Below are positions 36,489 through 45,738 of a DNA stretch of 64,000 nucleotides, piece after piece (the first letter of the stretch is position 1; every line of letters starts with the position of its first letter). The position numbers and the translations under genes were made by a program. A model generated the notes under the pieces. It had not been told where the DNA came from. It did no database searches and saw nothing but the letters and a program-made list of their open reading frames with translations. The DNA is taken from positions 124,001-188,000 of the forward strand of contig JALFKQ010000026.1 in assembly GCA_022774645.1 (NCBI GenBank). Reading direction: 5' to 3'. Source of the DNA: Mycoplasmatota bacterium. GTDB lineage: Bacteria; Bacillota_I; Bacilli_A; RF39; UBA660.

Positions 36489-36516
36489 TAAAAAAAGTTA
36501 TTTTCATAACTTTTTT
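36489..36516. terminator. Terminator of mscS
   Basis: AAAAAAGTTAT / ATAACTTTTTT 11-bp stem with loop TTTC; T6 on either strand. It overlaps the mscS stop region. Confidence 0.75.
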
Positions 36517-37318
36517 ATTTATTAATATGTACATCCATTTGTGGAAAAGGTATTTCAATTTTATTCTTATCAAGTGTTTTTTTAATACTTTCCATTAAAT
36601 CAAAATATAAATCCCAATAATTTTCTGTTTTTGTCCATACTCTCACTGCAAATACTAAAGCTGAATCATCATGTTTAGATAATTTTACATAATTATTCTC
36701 TTCTTGTAAAACTAATTCATTCTTTGATATTAATTCATTAATTACTTTTTTAACTTTATCTATATCACTACTATAGGAAACAGATATATCAATATCAACT
36801 CTTCTCTTTTTATTTGCTGTATAGTTAGTTATATTTGAATTAGATAAGCTTCCATTTGGAAGTTGTATTAACTTATTATCAAATGTAGTTATTGTTGTAT
36901 AGAACATTGTTATTGATTTGACTGTTCCCTCTTTTCCACTTACTTCTATATAATCTCCAACTTTAAATGGTTTAAATATAAGTATCATAAGACCACCAGC
37001 AATATTAGATAAACCACCTTGAAGCGCTAAACCTATTGCTACTGCACAAGAACCAAATACTGTTATTATTGATGCTGTTGGAACTCCTAAAATATGTAGA
37101 ATAGCAATGAATAACACAATTTTTGATGTAATTGATATAAAACTTATCAAAAATCCTTTTACTGATGCATCTAAGTGTTTTAATTTATTTTCTTTTCTAA
37201 GATTATTTTCTACAATTTTAATTATTTTACTTCCAATGGCTAAAATTACTACTGCTAATAACAATTTTGCAGATATATCTATACAACCATCCACTAATTT
37301 TTCTAAAAACTTCTCCAT
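36515..37318 (-). CDS. mscS: Small-conductance mechanosensitive channel MscS
   Basis: 267 aa. MscS opens under membrane tension to release solutes after osmotic downshock. Three N-terminal helices (about 13-32, 55-80, 83-105), the pore-lining TM3 with AVAIGLALQGGLSNIAGGLMI (small residues packing, about 92-112), then the beta domain PFKVGDYIEV and the C-terminal alpha/beta domain ending FPQMDVHI, all in family order and of normal length. AGGAGG precedes the ATG, with AGTATA/TATACT as a possible -10 at 37338-37343. Confidence 0.95.
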   Translation of the reverse strand: MEKFLEKLVDGCIDISAKLLLAVVILAIGSKIIKIVENNLRKENKLKHLDASVKGFLISFISITSKIVLFIAILHILGVPTASIITVFGSCAVAIGLALQGGLSNIAGGLMILIFKPFKVGDYIEVSGKEGTVKSITMFYTTITTFDNKLIQLPNGSLSNSNITNYTANKKRRVDIDISVSYSSDIDKVKKVINELISKNELVLQEENNYVKLSKHDDSALVFAVRVWTKTENYWDLYFDLMESIKKTLDKNKIEIPFPQMDVHINK

Positions 37319-37352
37319 TTTATATCCTCCTACTAAAAGTATAACACAAAGA

Positions 37353-37380
37353 AATAAAAAGAAGTAGAAAAATCTACTTC
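37353..37380 (-). terminator. Terminator of uvrA
   Basis: GAAGTAGA / TCTACTTC stem with 4-base loop, then TTTTTATTTC on the minus strand; overlaps the uvrA stop codon. Confidence 0.8.
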
Positions 37381-40187
37381 AAATATTCTTTTAAATATTT
37401 ACCTGTCCATGATTCTTTAACTTTGCATATTTCTTCTGGTGTTCCGGTTGCAACTATTGTACCACCAAAATCTCCACCTTCTGGTCCTAAATCAATTATA
37501 TAGTCTGCTTGTTTTATTATATCTAGATTATGTTCAATCACTATCACGGTATCTCCATTATCAACTATTCTATTTAATATAACAAGTAATTTTTTTATGT
37601 CATCTTGGTGTAATCCTGTTGATGGTTCATCTAATATAAATACACTTTTTCCCGTTGGCTTCTTTTGTAATTCTTTTGCTAATTTAACTCTTGATGCTTC
37701 ACCACCAGATAAAGTTACAGCACTTTGCCCTAGTTGTACATATCCAAGTCCAACTTCTTCCATTATTTTTAATGTTTTATATACTTTTGGAACATTTTCA
37801 AATATACTTAATGCTTCATGTACTCTAGTATTTAATACTTCTGCAATATTTAATCCTTTAAATTTTATTTTTAATGTTTCTTTATTGTATCTAGTAGCAT
37901 TACAAACATCACAAGGTACATAAACATCTGGTAAGAAATGCATTTCTATTTTCTTAACACCATCTCCGCTACAAGCCTCACATCTTCCACCCTTTACATT
38001 AAAACTAAATCTACTTTTATCATATCCTCTTATTTTTGCTTCTTTTGTACTTGCAAACACATCACGAATACTATCAAATACTCCTGTGTATGTTGCTGGA
38101 TTACTTCTTGGTGTTCTGCCTATTGGATCTTGAGTAATATTTACTATCTTATCTACATTTTCAATTCCTTTAACTGTTTTATATTTACCAGGTTTTTCTT
38201 TTGATTTATTTATTGTACTTGATAATATCTTACATAATATTTCATTTACAAGTGTACTTTTTCCACTACCTGATACACCTGTTACACAAATAAACTTACC
38301 AAGCGGAAATTCTACTGATATATTTTTTAAGTTATTTTCTTTGCATCCAGTTAACTTAATAGATTTTCCATTACCCTTTCTTCTTGTTTTGGGTACTTCT
38401 ATTTTTTCTTTACCAGAAAGGTATCTACCTGTGATACTCTTATCGTTTTTCATAACTTCTTCTGGAGTACCATTTGCAACTAAATATCCACCTTCTGTTC
38501 CTGCTTTTGGTCCAATATCAACTAAATAGTCTGCTTGTAACATTGTGTCTGTATCATGTTCAACAACTATTAGTGTGTTACCTAAATCTCTCATTTCTTT
38601 AAGTGAATCTATTAATCTTTGATTATCTCTTTGATGAAGACCGATTGATGGTTCATCAAGAACATAAAGTATTCCTGAAAGTCTGCTTCCTATTTGAGTT
38701 GCTAATCTTATTCTTTGGGCTTCTCCACCACTTAATGTTGCTGCTTCTCTATTTAATGATAAATATTCAAGTCCAACATTTTTTAAGAAGTTTAATCTTT
38801 CTTTTATTTCTTTAATTATCAAGAATGATACTTCTGTTTGTTCTTTATTAAGTTTTAATTTATCAAAAAATTCTATTAGATCTCTTATACTCAAGCAAGT
38901 TACTTCATATATATTTTTATTATTTATTTTTACACTTAGTGCTTCATCTCTAAGTCTTGTTTGATGACAAGCTGGGCAAGGAAGTTCTGTCATATATCTA
39001 CTAATCCAATCTCTTATTTGAGGACTAGTTGTTTCCATATATCTTCTTTCTAGGTTAGTTATAACTCCTTCAAAATAATCATAGCTTTTTAAAGTACTTC
39101 CACTTCTAGTAGTTAATGATAAATCTAATCTGTCTGGACTTTTATATAGAATAATATCCAGTTCTTTTCTTGTTAAATCCTTAACCGGTTTGTATAAATC
39201 TATTCCATAATGTTCAGCTACTAGTTTTAATTTTTTATATGCTATATTTAATGTTTCACCACTTTGAAATGATGTGATAGCACCATCCATAATAGATAGA
39301 TTTTTATCTGGAATTAATATATCTTCATCAATATGAAGTTTAACTCCTAATCCTTTGCAAACTGGGCAAGCTCCATATGGACTATTAAATGAAAATAATC
39401 TTGGTTCTAATTCTGGTAAACTAAAATCACATAATGGACAAGCATAGTTTTCACTCATAACTATTTCTTTTTCTCCAATTATATTTATAACAACTTTACC
39501 ATTAGCCATTTTAGTAGATGTTTCTATGCCTTCAAATATTCTACTTCTAGAATCTTCTTTTATAACAATTCTATCTACTACTATATCTATATTATGTTTT
39601 ATATTTTTTTCTAATATAATATCATCATTTAAATCTCTTATTTCTGAATCTATTCTTGCTCTTACAAATCCTTCTTTTCTAAGATCTAATAACAACTCTT
39701 TATGAGTTCCTTTTTCACCGTGAACTACTGGTGACATTATTTCTATTTTAGTTCCAACTGGATATTCTAAAACTTTATTTGTCATTTCTTCTATACTTTG
39801 TTCTGTAACAGGTATATTATGATTTTTACAATATGGTGTTCCTACTCTCGCAAAAAGAAGTCTTAAATAATCATATATTTCTGTTATTGTTCCAACTGTA
39901 CTTCTAGGATTTTTATTAGTTGATTTTTGATCAATACTAATACTTGGACTAAGCCCTTCTATTGAATCAACTTCTGGTTTATTCATATTACCTAAAAATT
40001 GTCTTGCATAAGCACTTAAACTTTCAACATATCTTCTTTGTCCTTCAGCATAGATTGTATCAAAAGCTAAACTACTTTTTCCACTTCCCGATACTCCCGT
40101 CATAACAATAAGTTTATTTTTAGGTAATTCTAAATTTATGTTTTTTAAATTGTTTTCTCTTGCATTTTTTATTATTATTTTGTCCAT
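37374..40187 (-). CDS. uvrA: Excinuclease ABC subunit A
   Basis: 937 aa from ATG 40187 with GAGGTG upstream; an open stretch of 11 codons upstream is promoter DNA. UvrA is the ABC-type dimer that finds DNA damage and loads UvrB. First P-loop GVSGSGKSS (about 31-39), zinc-finger Cys pairs (CPLC...CPVC; CEAC...CDVC), two ABC signatures (LSGGEAQRIRLA, LSGGEASRVKLA), second P-loop GVSGSGKST, and two Walker B motifs (LDEPSIGL, LDEPSTGL) are all present. A strong promoter lies at 40240-40268. Confidence 0.98.
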   Translation of the reverse strand: MDKIIIKNARENNLKNINLELPKNKLIVMTGVSGSGKSSLAFDTIYAEGQRRYVESLSAYARQFLGNMNKPEVDSIEGLSPSISIDQKSTNKNPRSTVGTITEIYDYLRLLFARVGTPYCKNHNIPVTEQSIEEMTNKVLEYPVGTKIEIMSPVVHGEKGTHKELLLDLRKEGFVRARIDSEIRDLNDDIILEKNIKHNIDIVVDRIVIKEDSRSRIFEGIETSTKMANGKVVINIIGEKEIVMSENYACPLCDFSLPELEPRLFSFNSPYGACPVCKGLGVKLHIDEDILIPDKNLSIMDGAITSFQSGETLNIAYKKLKLVAEHYGIDLYKPVKDLTRKELDIILYKSPDRLDLSLTTRSGSTLKSYDYFEGVITNLERRYMETTSPQIRDWISRYMTELPCPACHQTRLRDEALSVKINNKNIYEVTCLSIRDLIEFFDKLKLNKEQTEVSFLIIKEIKERLNFLKNVGLEYLSLNREAATLSGGEAQRIRLATQIGSRLSGILYVLDEPSIGLHQRDNQRLIDSLKEMRDLGNTLIVVEHDTDTMLQADYLVDIGPKAGTEGGYLVANGTPEEVMKNDKSITGRYLSGKEKIEVPKTRRKGNGKSIKLTGCKENNLKNISVEFPLGKFICVTGVSGSGKSTLVNEILCKILSSTINKSKEKPGKYKTVKGIENVDKIVNITQDPIGRTPRSNPATYTGVFDSIRDVFASTKEAKIRGYDKSRFSFNVKGGRCEACSGDGVKKIEMHFLPDVYVPCDVCNATRYNKETLKIKFKGLNIAEVLNTRVHEALSIFENVPKVYKTLKIMEEVGLGYVQLGQSAVTLSGGEASRVKLAKELQKKPTGKSVFILDEPSTGLHQDDIKKLLVILNRIVDNGDTVIVIEHNLDIIKQADYIIDLGPEGGDFGGTIVATGTPEEICKVKESWTGKYLKEYLK

Positions 40188-40239
40188 AATGCACCTCACT
40201 AAATATTTTAAATCAAACAAAAAATATTATACATCTACA

Positions 40240-40268
40240 AATATATAATATTTATTTTTTTATGTCAA
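40240..40268 (-). promoter_or_regulatory. Promoter of uvrA
   Basis: TTGACA (40263-40268), 17-base spacer, TATATT (40240-40245) on the minus strand. A further TATAAT lies closer to the gene without a -35. No LexA/SOS box was recognised. Confidence 0.7.
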
Positions 40269-40295
40269 TGTTTTTACAAAAAAATGTTTGTGTTT

Positions 40296-40754
40296 TTAGG
40301 ATGCCACACATTTTGTGTTATAGTCACAATTATCAGAGTTTCCATTTCTATCCGCAATACAGTGTGGCTGATTTGATCTATCATATGATATTAGACAAGT
40401 ATCTACATATGATAAATTAGATTTTTTGTTTACAAATACTTTTACAAAATAGTTTCCAGATATCTTTTTGTTTGTTTTAATTCCTTCGTAAGTAGAATTA
40501 TAATAGTTTGCATTTTCAAGTTCACTTACTTTTAAATACACTTCACCTTTTTCGTTAAATGAGTTCATCCATGAATCATTTAAATCTAAATACACTTCAC
40601 CAGTTTTTTGAATATTAACATACAATCTTCTTGTATCTTCTTTTTCAGTACTGGATGTAGTACTATCAAATATAATTGTTGCTGATGTACTTGTTATAAC
40701 TAGAATTGATATAACTACTAATAGTTCCATTAATGTAAATCCGTTTTTATTCAT
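40296..40754 (-). CDS. Type IV pilin-like protein
   Basis: 152 aa. The class III signal is MNKNG/FTLMELLVV: cleavage after Gly5, Phe at +1 and the conserved Glu at +5, followed by one hydrophobic helix (about 6-28). The C-terminal globular part is polar with four Cys (DTC, PHC, DNC, TKC) near the end that could form disulfides. It would be processed by the PilD at 26.6 kb and assembled by PilC. AGGAG lies just before the ATG and a promoter at 40778-40806. It is downstream of the interrupted surface-protein genes, on the same strand. Confidence 0.9.
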   Translation of the reverse strand: MNKNGFTLMELLVVISILVITSTSATIIFDSTTSSTEKEDTRRLYVNIQKTGEVYLDLNDSWMNSFNEKGEVYLKVSELENANYYNSTYEGIKTNKKISGNYFVKVFVNKKSNLSYVDTCLISYDRSNQPHCIADRNGNSDNCDYNTKCVAS

Positions 40755-40777
40755 ATCAGACTCCTTATTATGTTTCT

Positions 40778-40806
40778 ATTATACAATAATTAGATTTTAT
40801 TTTAAA
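40778..40806 (-). promoter_or_regulatory. Probable promoter of the pilin gene
   Basis: TTTAAA (40801-40806), 17-base spacer, TATAAT (40778-40783) on the minus strand. Confidence 0.5.
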
Positions 40807-40841
40807 GTGCAAATTATGAATTAGAATAATATATTTTGTTT

Positions 40842-42238
40842 TTACTGGCAGCAATCCATTATCCATGGTTTTTTACCTGGTTTACATATAACCCCATTAT
40901 AACAATCTGGGCCACCAGTACATGTACAATCGTTTGAAGTTGTTTTTCTTGTTGTTGGTCTAGTTGATGGTGATGTTGGTCTTGGTGTTCGAGTTGGTGT
41001 TGTTCTTCTAGTTGTATAATCATAATCTCTTTCAGTAGTTATATATCTAGTTGTTGTAGTATTTTTAATATTAACTGTAAATGTCGCTGTTACAGACGAA
41101 TTAGAATATTCATCCGTTGCAATTACTGTTAAAATGTATGTTCCAACACTTGTATTTCCTTTAATATAAAGACTATTATTTTTAATGCTAAAATTATCTG
41201 ATCCTGAACCATTAATTGTATAAGTATAAAGACCACTTCCGCCTTCAGCATTTCTTATAGCTACACTTGTTTCAGATGAGTTTCTATATACTACAAAACT
41301 TTGATTTGCTAATGTTATTGGTTTTGATATCCAGTGGGCATATATTGAATGGTTATTATAATTAGTAATTTTTGTTGTTGAATTTAACTTTATACCACCA
41401 TCAAGCTCAGTATACCATCCATCAAAAGTAAATCCAGTTCTAGTTGGATTACAATTTATATTGTATGTATCTTCTTTTTTATATGTATAACTATCTGGAC
41501 TACATAATGTGCCACCATTAGAATCATATTTAACAATAAATTCTTTTGGTTTAAATGTGAAACTACAAACTATATCTTTAGTAATATCTTTTATTCTTAT
41601 ATTATTACCAACCTTTAAATATCCTTTCATATCACTACATGTATCTGTTTCATACTCATAACCCGGTCTTGAATTAAGTGTTATTTTAGCTATTTCTCCT
41701 GCATAAACATAATCTGATTCAGCATTTGCCATACCATAACTAGGTGTCAAATTTTTTATAGTTAAGTTATATTTAGGAGAAAATATCCATGGATCATTAT
41801 AAGTTCCAGTACCGGAAACTCTTGTCTTTTCTAAAATTTGTTCTGTAACTCTAAGCCCAGACGCATCAATAATGTTTTTGTATTTTTCATTGTTATGTGA
41901 AATTATATAGTTTATATTTGTATTTTTATTTGTTAATGTCCAATATTCTTGGCCTGACAATAATAAGAATCTTTTTTAAAAAAAGTAGTTTTAAACTCAT
42001 ATAAGCTAATCATACCACCATTTTCATAAGGGATAAAAGTGGATAAAACATTATTTTCATATTTGAAAGGTATAATATAATTATTACTGCTTTTTACAAT
42101 ATATTTTTCATAATCCTTAAAATTAATAATATACTTATTGGAATAATTTGCAGAAATATTATAATTATTATTTATTTTTGCCTTTATGTTTACTGTAATA
42201 ATAGTTAAGAAAATTAATATCAATATTTTTTTCTTCAT
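40842..42238 (-). pseudogene. Secreted InlB-repeat protein gene split by a one-base frameshift
   Basis: Two frames make one protein. Frame 1 (42238 down to 41933) starts at an ATG in a TAATG overlap with the upstream gene and encodes a signal peptide (MKKKILILIFLTIITVNIKA) and about 80 more residues to FKTTFFKK. Frame 2 (to 40842) then gives RFLLLSGQEYWTLTNK and onwards. Adding one A to the A6 run at about 41974-41979 joins them. The joined product of about 470 aa has a surface N-terminal domain, an InlB/Listeria-Bacteroides repeat (FIVKYDSNGG ... GFTFDGWYTE ... IYAHW), a cadherin/Ig-like domain (GTYILTVIATDEYSNSS), a Thr/Arg/Pro-rich stalk and a Cys-rich end. It may be a decayed gene, a phase-variable one or an assembly error. 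Confidence 0.75.
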
Positions 42239-42708
42239 TATTTTTCACCACCTAACTTTAAAAGATTGAATTTATAGATTACATTTTCATTGTTTCCATT
42301 ATTTTTTTCCATTAAAACATAATCATCTTTAAAAGTAATAAAATAAATGCCAGTGAATGGTGAAATTTCTGATTTACCTTTTATATTTAATACTCTATTT
42401 TCTTCTATTGTGTATTGATGTGATTCACAAATAGAATTTTTTAAATAACATATATTTAGTTTATTATCATAAAAATCCAATCTAAAGTTAAAAAGATTAA
42501 ATTTTTTTGATTAGTTTGTTTCTGGATTTGTGTATATAAATTTATTTGATTTCAATGAATACTTATAACTTTTATCTTCTGATATATTATTCGGTGTATT
42601 TGTTTCTTCTTTCTTTGAAAAAAATAATATTATTAATGATATTATAATGATTATAGTTCCTAACATCAAAACTAATATTTTAAATTTATTTTCTTTATCA
42701 TCTTTCAT
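42238..42708 (-). pseudogene. Single-pass membrane protein gene with in-frame stop
   Basis: An ATG at 42708 with AGGAG upstream opens a frame coding a cytoplasmic start (MKDDKENKFK), a membrane helix (about 10-32, rich in Ile/Leu) and an outside domain. TAA at 42511-42513 interrupts it after 65 codons, but the same frame continues without a gap for another 90 codons (through TTG 42480) to a stop at 42238 that overlaps the next ATG (TAATG). The two halves read as one 156-codon protein with an extracytoplasmic domain containing ICYLKNSICE. Either a nonsense mutation or two separate short proteins; the lack of a ribosome binding site before the second half favours the first. Confidence 0.6.
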
Positions 42709-42788
42709 ATACAACACTCCTCTATAACAGATTATGCACTATTTTATTTTCTTTATTTTATCTATCATTTACTTTATTTCTAAGCAAT

Positions 42789-42974
42789 TTATTTCAAGTA
42801 TTTTTTTAAATAATTATTATAACCATCTATATATCCAGCATCATATATCTTTGCCATTATTAAATAATCATCAATCTCTATAAATTTTCTTGTTTTTTTA
42901 TTTCTTTGATCTAGTTTTGCTGTTTGATATCCCTCTTCATATCCCATTTTGTAACATCTTACATATTTATACAT
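42789..42974 (-). CDS. Small hypothetical protein
   Basis: 61 aa. AAGGAGGTATGA directly precedes the ATG, an excellent ribosome binding site, and TATAAT is about 10 bases further up. The sequence is basic and Tyr-rich (MYKYVRCYKMGYEEGYQTAK ...) with two GY.(D/E)GY motifs: GYEEGYQ and GYIDGYN, which look like a tandem helical repeat. No membrane helix. Family unknown. A 25-base direct repeat at 43003-43027 lies just upstream. Confidence 0.6.
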   Translation of the reverse strand: MYKYVRCYKMGYEEGYQTAKLDQRNKKTRKFIEIDDYLIMAKIYDAGYIDGYNNYLKKYLK

Positions 42975-43002
42975 TCATACCTCCTTATTTATTATATAAG
43001 GT

Positions 43003-43027
43003 ATAAAATGATAAAACACTTCTTTTT
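43003..43027. repeat. 25-base direct repeat, copy A
   Basis: ATAAAATGATAAAACACTTC followed by TTTTT, identical to 50644-50668. On the minus strand it sits immediately upstream of the 61-aa gene. Confidence 0.75.
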
Positions 43028-43029
43028 AA

Positions 43030-43058
43030 AGAAAAAAACGAAAGAAATATCTTTCGTT
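43030..43058 (-). terminator. Terminator of the 43057 gene
   Basis: AACGAAAGA / TCTTTCGTT perfect 9-bp stem with a 4-base loop, then TTTTTTTC on the minus strand; overlaps the stop codon. Confidence 0.88.
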
Positions 43059-43533
43059 ATTTTAATTCTTCTGCAGTTTTAGGTTTATTCCAAAATGGAG
43101 CAAACTCCAATGCTTTTAAGCTTCCATAATCATAATTAAATACTTTATATCCAACTCCCTCACAAATATTAACAGTACCGTCACTAGTTGTTTCTGTAGT
43201 TTTTTCTAAACAAAACATTGGTTCTTTTTCTCTTAAGACATTTACAAAATCATAAACCAAAATTCCAGCCCATCCAAGAACAACAAGCCATATAATTAAA
43301 TTTATTAATTTTGATATAAAACTTTTTTTCTTTTTTGGTTTTGGCCTGTTTTCTACTTGTGTGGTTGTATTATTTGGAGTCACTTCCATATTAGGTACCG
43401 CTATATTTTGTGATTCAGCATTTCCTACAGGAGTAACTATACTTTCATCATTGTTTATTTTTTGAATTTCTTCATTTGTTAAAACATTCATTTCTTGATT
43501 TTGATTATTTATTTCATTATTTTTTTCTTCCAT
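43057..43533 (-). CDS. Single-pass membrane protein downstream of spoIVA
   Basis: 158 aa from ATG 43533 (AGGTGA upstream; a GTG 3 codons earlier overlaps that site). The first 65 residues are a disordered acidic, Asn/Gln-rich cytoplasmic tail, then a Lys-rich stop and one membrane helix (about 75-97), then a 60-residue outside domain with two Cys (MFCLEK, NICEGV) and a C-terminal FNYDYGSLKALEFAPFW stretch. Family unknown. 46 bases after spoIVA with no terminator between, so it is probably co-transcribed and may have a sporulation role. Confidence 0.75.
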   Translation of the reverse strand: MEEKNNEINNQNQEMNVLTNEEIQKINNDESIVTPVGNAESQNIAVPNMEVTPNNTTTQVENRPKPKKKKSFISKLINLIIWLVVLGWAGILVYDFVNVLREKEPMFCLEKTTETTSDGTVNICEGVGYKVFNYDYGSLKALEFAPFWNKPKTAEELK

Positions 43534-43579
43534 TTGTTTCACCTACATTCAAATAAATTATACAAAAAAATAGTCTTAT

Positions 43580-45055
43580 TTACAAGACTATTGCTATTAG
43601 ATTATTACTTCCTTTGTTAACCATTTTTGTTATTGTTTGAGATAATTTATATTTAGCTGCATCAGGAAGTAATGATAATTTTGCTTGAATACCTTCTTGA
43701 ACTATTTCATTTAAACTTCTGCCAAATATTTCACTTTGCCATATTTTTTCAGGGTTTTCTTCATCTTTCATAATATAATCTATTAATTCTTTACTTTGAA
43801 CTTCGCTACCTATTATTGGCTCAAAACTACTTTCTACATCTACTTTTATCATATGTACACTAGAGGCTTTTGCTTTTAACTTAATTCCAAATCTTCCACC
43901 TTGTTTAATTATTTCTGGTTTATCAAGCTTCATATCAGTTATTCTTGGAAGAACTATTCCATATCCAGTTTGATATACTTGTTTCAAAGCTCCTTTTATA
44001 CTTTCATACTCACTTCTTCCTTCACTTACATCTTGAAAAACTTTTAATAATTCACCTTTACTATTAATTGATGAACCTACTACTTCTTTTAATATGTCAT
44101 CAAATAGATTATCATCAGCATCTAATGTTATAGTGACAAGATCTTCTTCTGTATTTAAAGATGAAACATATGCTTTTGTAATTTCTTTAGTATCTTGTAA
44201 ATCTATATTAATATTTTCTACATCTCTTAATTTATCTACATTTACTACTGATTCTTTCATCTTATTCAAAAATTTTTGTTTTAATGGATGTGTATTTTTA
44301 AGGACAGCTACCCAATCTGGTATCTTAAATTCAATATGAGAGACTGGAAACTCATATAATGCTTCTTTTAGTACTGATGTTATATCATCTATATTCATAT
44401 CTTCTACACTAATTGGTATTACAGGTACATCGTGTTTTTTTGATAATGCTGTTGCGATTGTTTTTGTTTCTGGACTATTTGGATGTGTACTATTCATAAT
44501 TACTATAAATGGTTTGTTAATTTCTTTTAATTCAGTTATTACTTTTTCTTCAGCTTCAACATAATTACTTCTTGGAAGTCCTAATATTGAACCATCTGTT
44601 GATACAACTATTCCAATTGTGGCGTGGTCTCTAATTACTTTTTCAGTGCCAATAGAAGCTGCTTCTACAAAAGGCACTTCTTCTGGAAACCAAGGTGTCT
44701 TAACCATTCTGGGATTTCCAAGTTCATCCTCATAACCCACTGATTCTGGTGTAACATATCCCACACAATCAACTAATTTTATATTAGTTACAAGTCCATC
44801 GATATTTATGCTTGCTCCAGATGATGGTACAAACTTAGGCTCAACAGTCATAATTGTTTTGCCTTGTGCAGTCTGTGGAATTTCATCCATGCATCTTTTC
44901 TTTTCATCATTATCTTCCATATAAGGAAGAATTAATGTTTCTATACATTTTTTAATAAATGTACTTTTACCAGTTCTAACAGCTCCTACTACACCCAAAT
45001 AAATTTCGCCATTAGATTTTTTACCTAAACTTTTAATAACTTCACTTTTATCCAT
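43580..45055 (-). CDS. spoIVA: Stage IV sporulation protein A, coat morphogenetic ATPase
   Basis: 491 aa, matching the family length. SpoIVA polymerises on the forespore surface by ATP hydrolysis and forms the basement layer of the spore coat. N-terminal P-loop GAVRTGKST (24-32), switch-like KLVDCVGYV (about 93-101), the conserved DEIPQTAQGKTIMTVEPKF segment (about 58-76) and the C-terminal segment ending in hydrophobic residues (NLIAIVL) that in Bacillus contacts SpoVM. The presence of spoIVA is a strong sign of a spore-coat pathway. Upstream sequence has CATATATT at about 45085 as a possible SigE-type -10, but the -35 is unclear. Confidence 0.97.
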   Translation of the reverse strand: MDKSEVIKSLGKKSNGEIYLGVVGAVRTGKSTFIKKCIETLILPYMEDNDEKKRCMDEIPQTAQGKTIMTVEPKFVPSSGASINIDGLVTNIKLVDCVGYVTPESVGYEDELGNPRMVKTPWFPEEVPFVEAASIGTEKVIRDHATIGIVVSTDGSILGLPRSNYVEAEEKVITELKEINKPFIVIMNSTHPNSPETKTIATALSKKHDVPVIPISVEDMNIDDITSVLKEALYEFPVSHIEFKIPDWVAVLKNTHPLKQKFLNKMKESVVNVDKLRDVENINIDLQDTKEITKAYVSSLNTEEDLVTITLDADDNLFDDILKEVVGSSINSKGELLKVFQDVSEGRSEYESIKGALKQVYQTGYGIVLPRITDMKLDKPEIIKQGGRFGIKLKAKASSVHMIKVDVESSFEPIIGSEVQSKELIDYIMKDEENPEKIWQSEIFGRSLNEIVQEGIQAKLSLLPDAAKYKLSQTITKMVNKGSNNLIAIVL

Positions 45056-45150
45056 ATTTTACCCACTTTCTAGTTACTAGTAAAATATATGAATGTTTTT
45101 ATACAATATTACTATTTTTTATATTTACATATTGTTTTCAATTGTAAAGT

Positions 45151-45162
45151 TGTAAATTTACA
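45151..45162. promoter_or_regulatory. Palindrome upstream of spoIVA
   Basis: TGTAAATTTACA is a perfect 12-base palindrome in the 216-base gap between the 45271 gene and spoIVA. Nearby TTTACA...TGTAAA (45126-45147) forms a second inverted repeat. Possible operator; no known consensus was matched. Confidence 0.35.
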
Positions 45163-45204
45163 GTTGATACATCTTTCTTTTTATATTTACCCGCTATTGT
45201 TGCA

Positions 45205-45246
45205 ATAAAAAAGAGATTTACATTTTATTAACAAATGTTATCTCTT
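45205..45246 (-). terminator. Terminator of the secA2 operon
   Basis: AAGAGAT / ATCTCTT outer stem and ACATTT / AAATGT inner stem, with TTTTTTATTG following on the minus strand. It lies 25 bases after the 45271 stop. Confidence 0.8.
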
Positions 45247-45270
45247 GTTTACTCTGTATCAATTATGATA

Positions 45271-45738
45271 TCAATTAAATATTAGTTCTGGGAAAATAGT
45301 TCCAGCAAACAATAATACAACCAAAACTATCCAATTAGTAAGTATATTCATTACACTACTAAATTTATCATTATTATATATCATTTTTCCATACACATTT
45401 TGCAAATCGTATTCATTTAATGTTCCATTATCATCTTTTATATAAACTTTGTATTTATCAACTTTACTAACTTTTCCAAATTTAGCATCATTTGTATACT
45501 TGTATACTACATAATCTCCTTCATCTATTGCTTTTGTTCTTTCTAGTATGATTATGTTTCCATTTTTAATATCTGGTTCATATAAATTATTATCAATTTT
45601 TAAATATGTATAGCCGAATACAGTTGGAAATTGATCATTATATACTTTTCTTTTTGTATATATTGATACCATTATAGCTGTGAATAAAATTAAATATATA
45701 ATTATGATAATTCTTATTACATTTAATATGTTTTTCAT
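45271..45738 (-). CDS. Signal-peptidase-like membrane protein lacking the catalytic serine
   Basis: 155 aa. A membrane helix at about 8-28, an outside domain, and a second helix pair at about 128-150. The domain resembles SipW-type signal peptidase I: after the helix comes YLKIDNNLYEPDIKNGNIIIL, aligning to the usual S-G-S-M-x-P-x-I-x-x-G-D block, but Asn-Asn-Leu replaces Ser-x-Met, so the nucleophile is missing. DYVVYKY follows as in family members, and GKVSKV stands in the place of the His-Arg/Lys segment. I infer an inactive paralog or a very divergent one. The start overlaps the secA2 stop (TAATG), so the pair is coupled. Confidence 0.65.
   Translation of the reverse strand: MKNILNVIRIIIIIYLILFTAIMVSIYTKRKVYNDQFPTVFGYTYLKIDNNLYEPDIKNGNIIILERTKAIDEGDYVVYKYTNDAKFGKVSKVDKYKVYIKDDNGTLNEYDLQNVYGKMIYNNDKFSSVMNILTNWIVLVVLLFAGTIFPELIFN

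Noticed and set aside
37597..38815. Several plus-strand frames opposite uvrA
   Set aside because: All fall within the conserved uvrA coding sequence and show no ribosome binding site or known domain.
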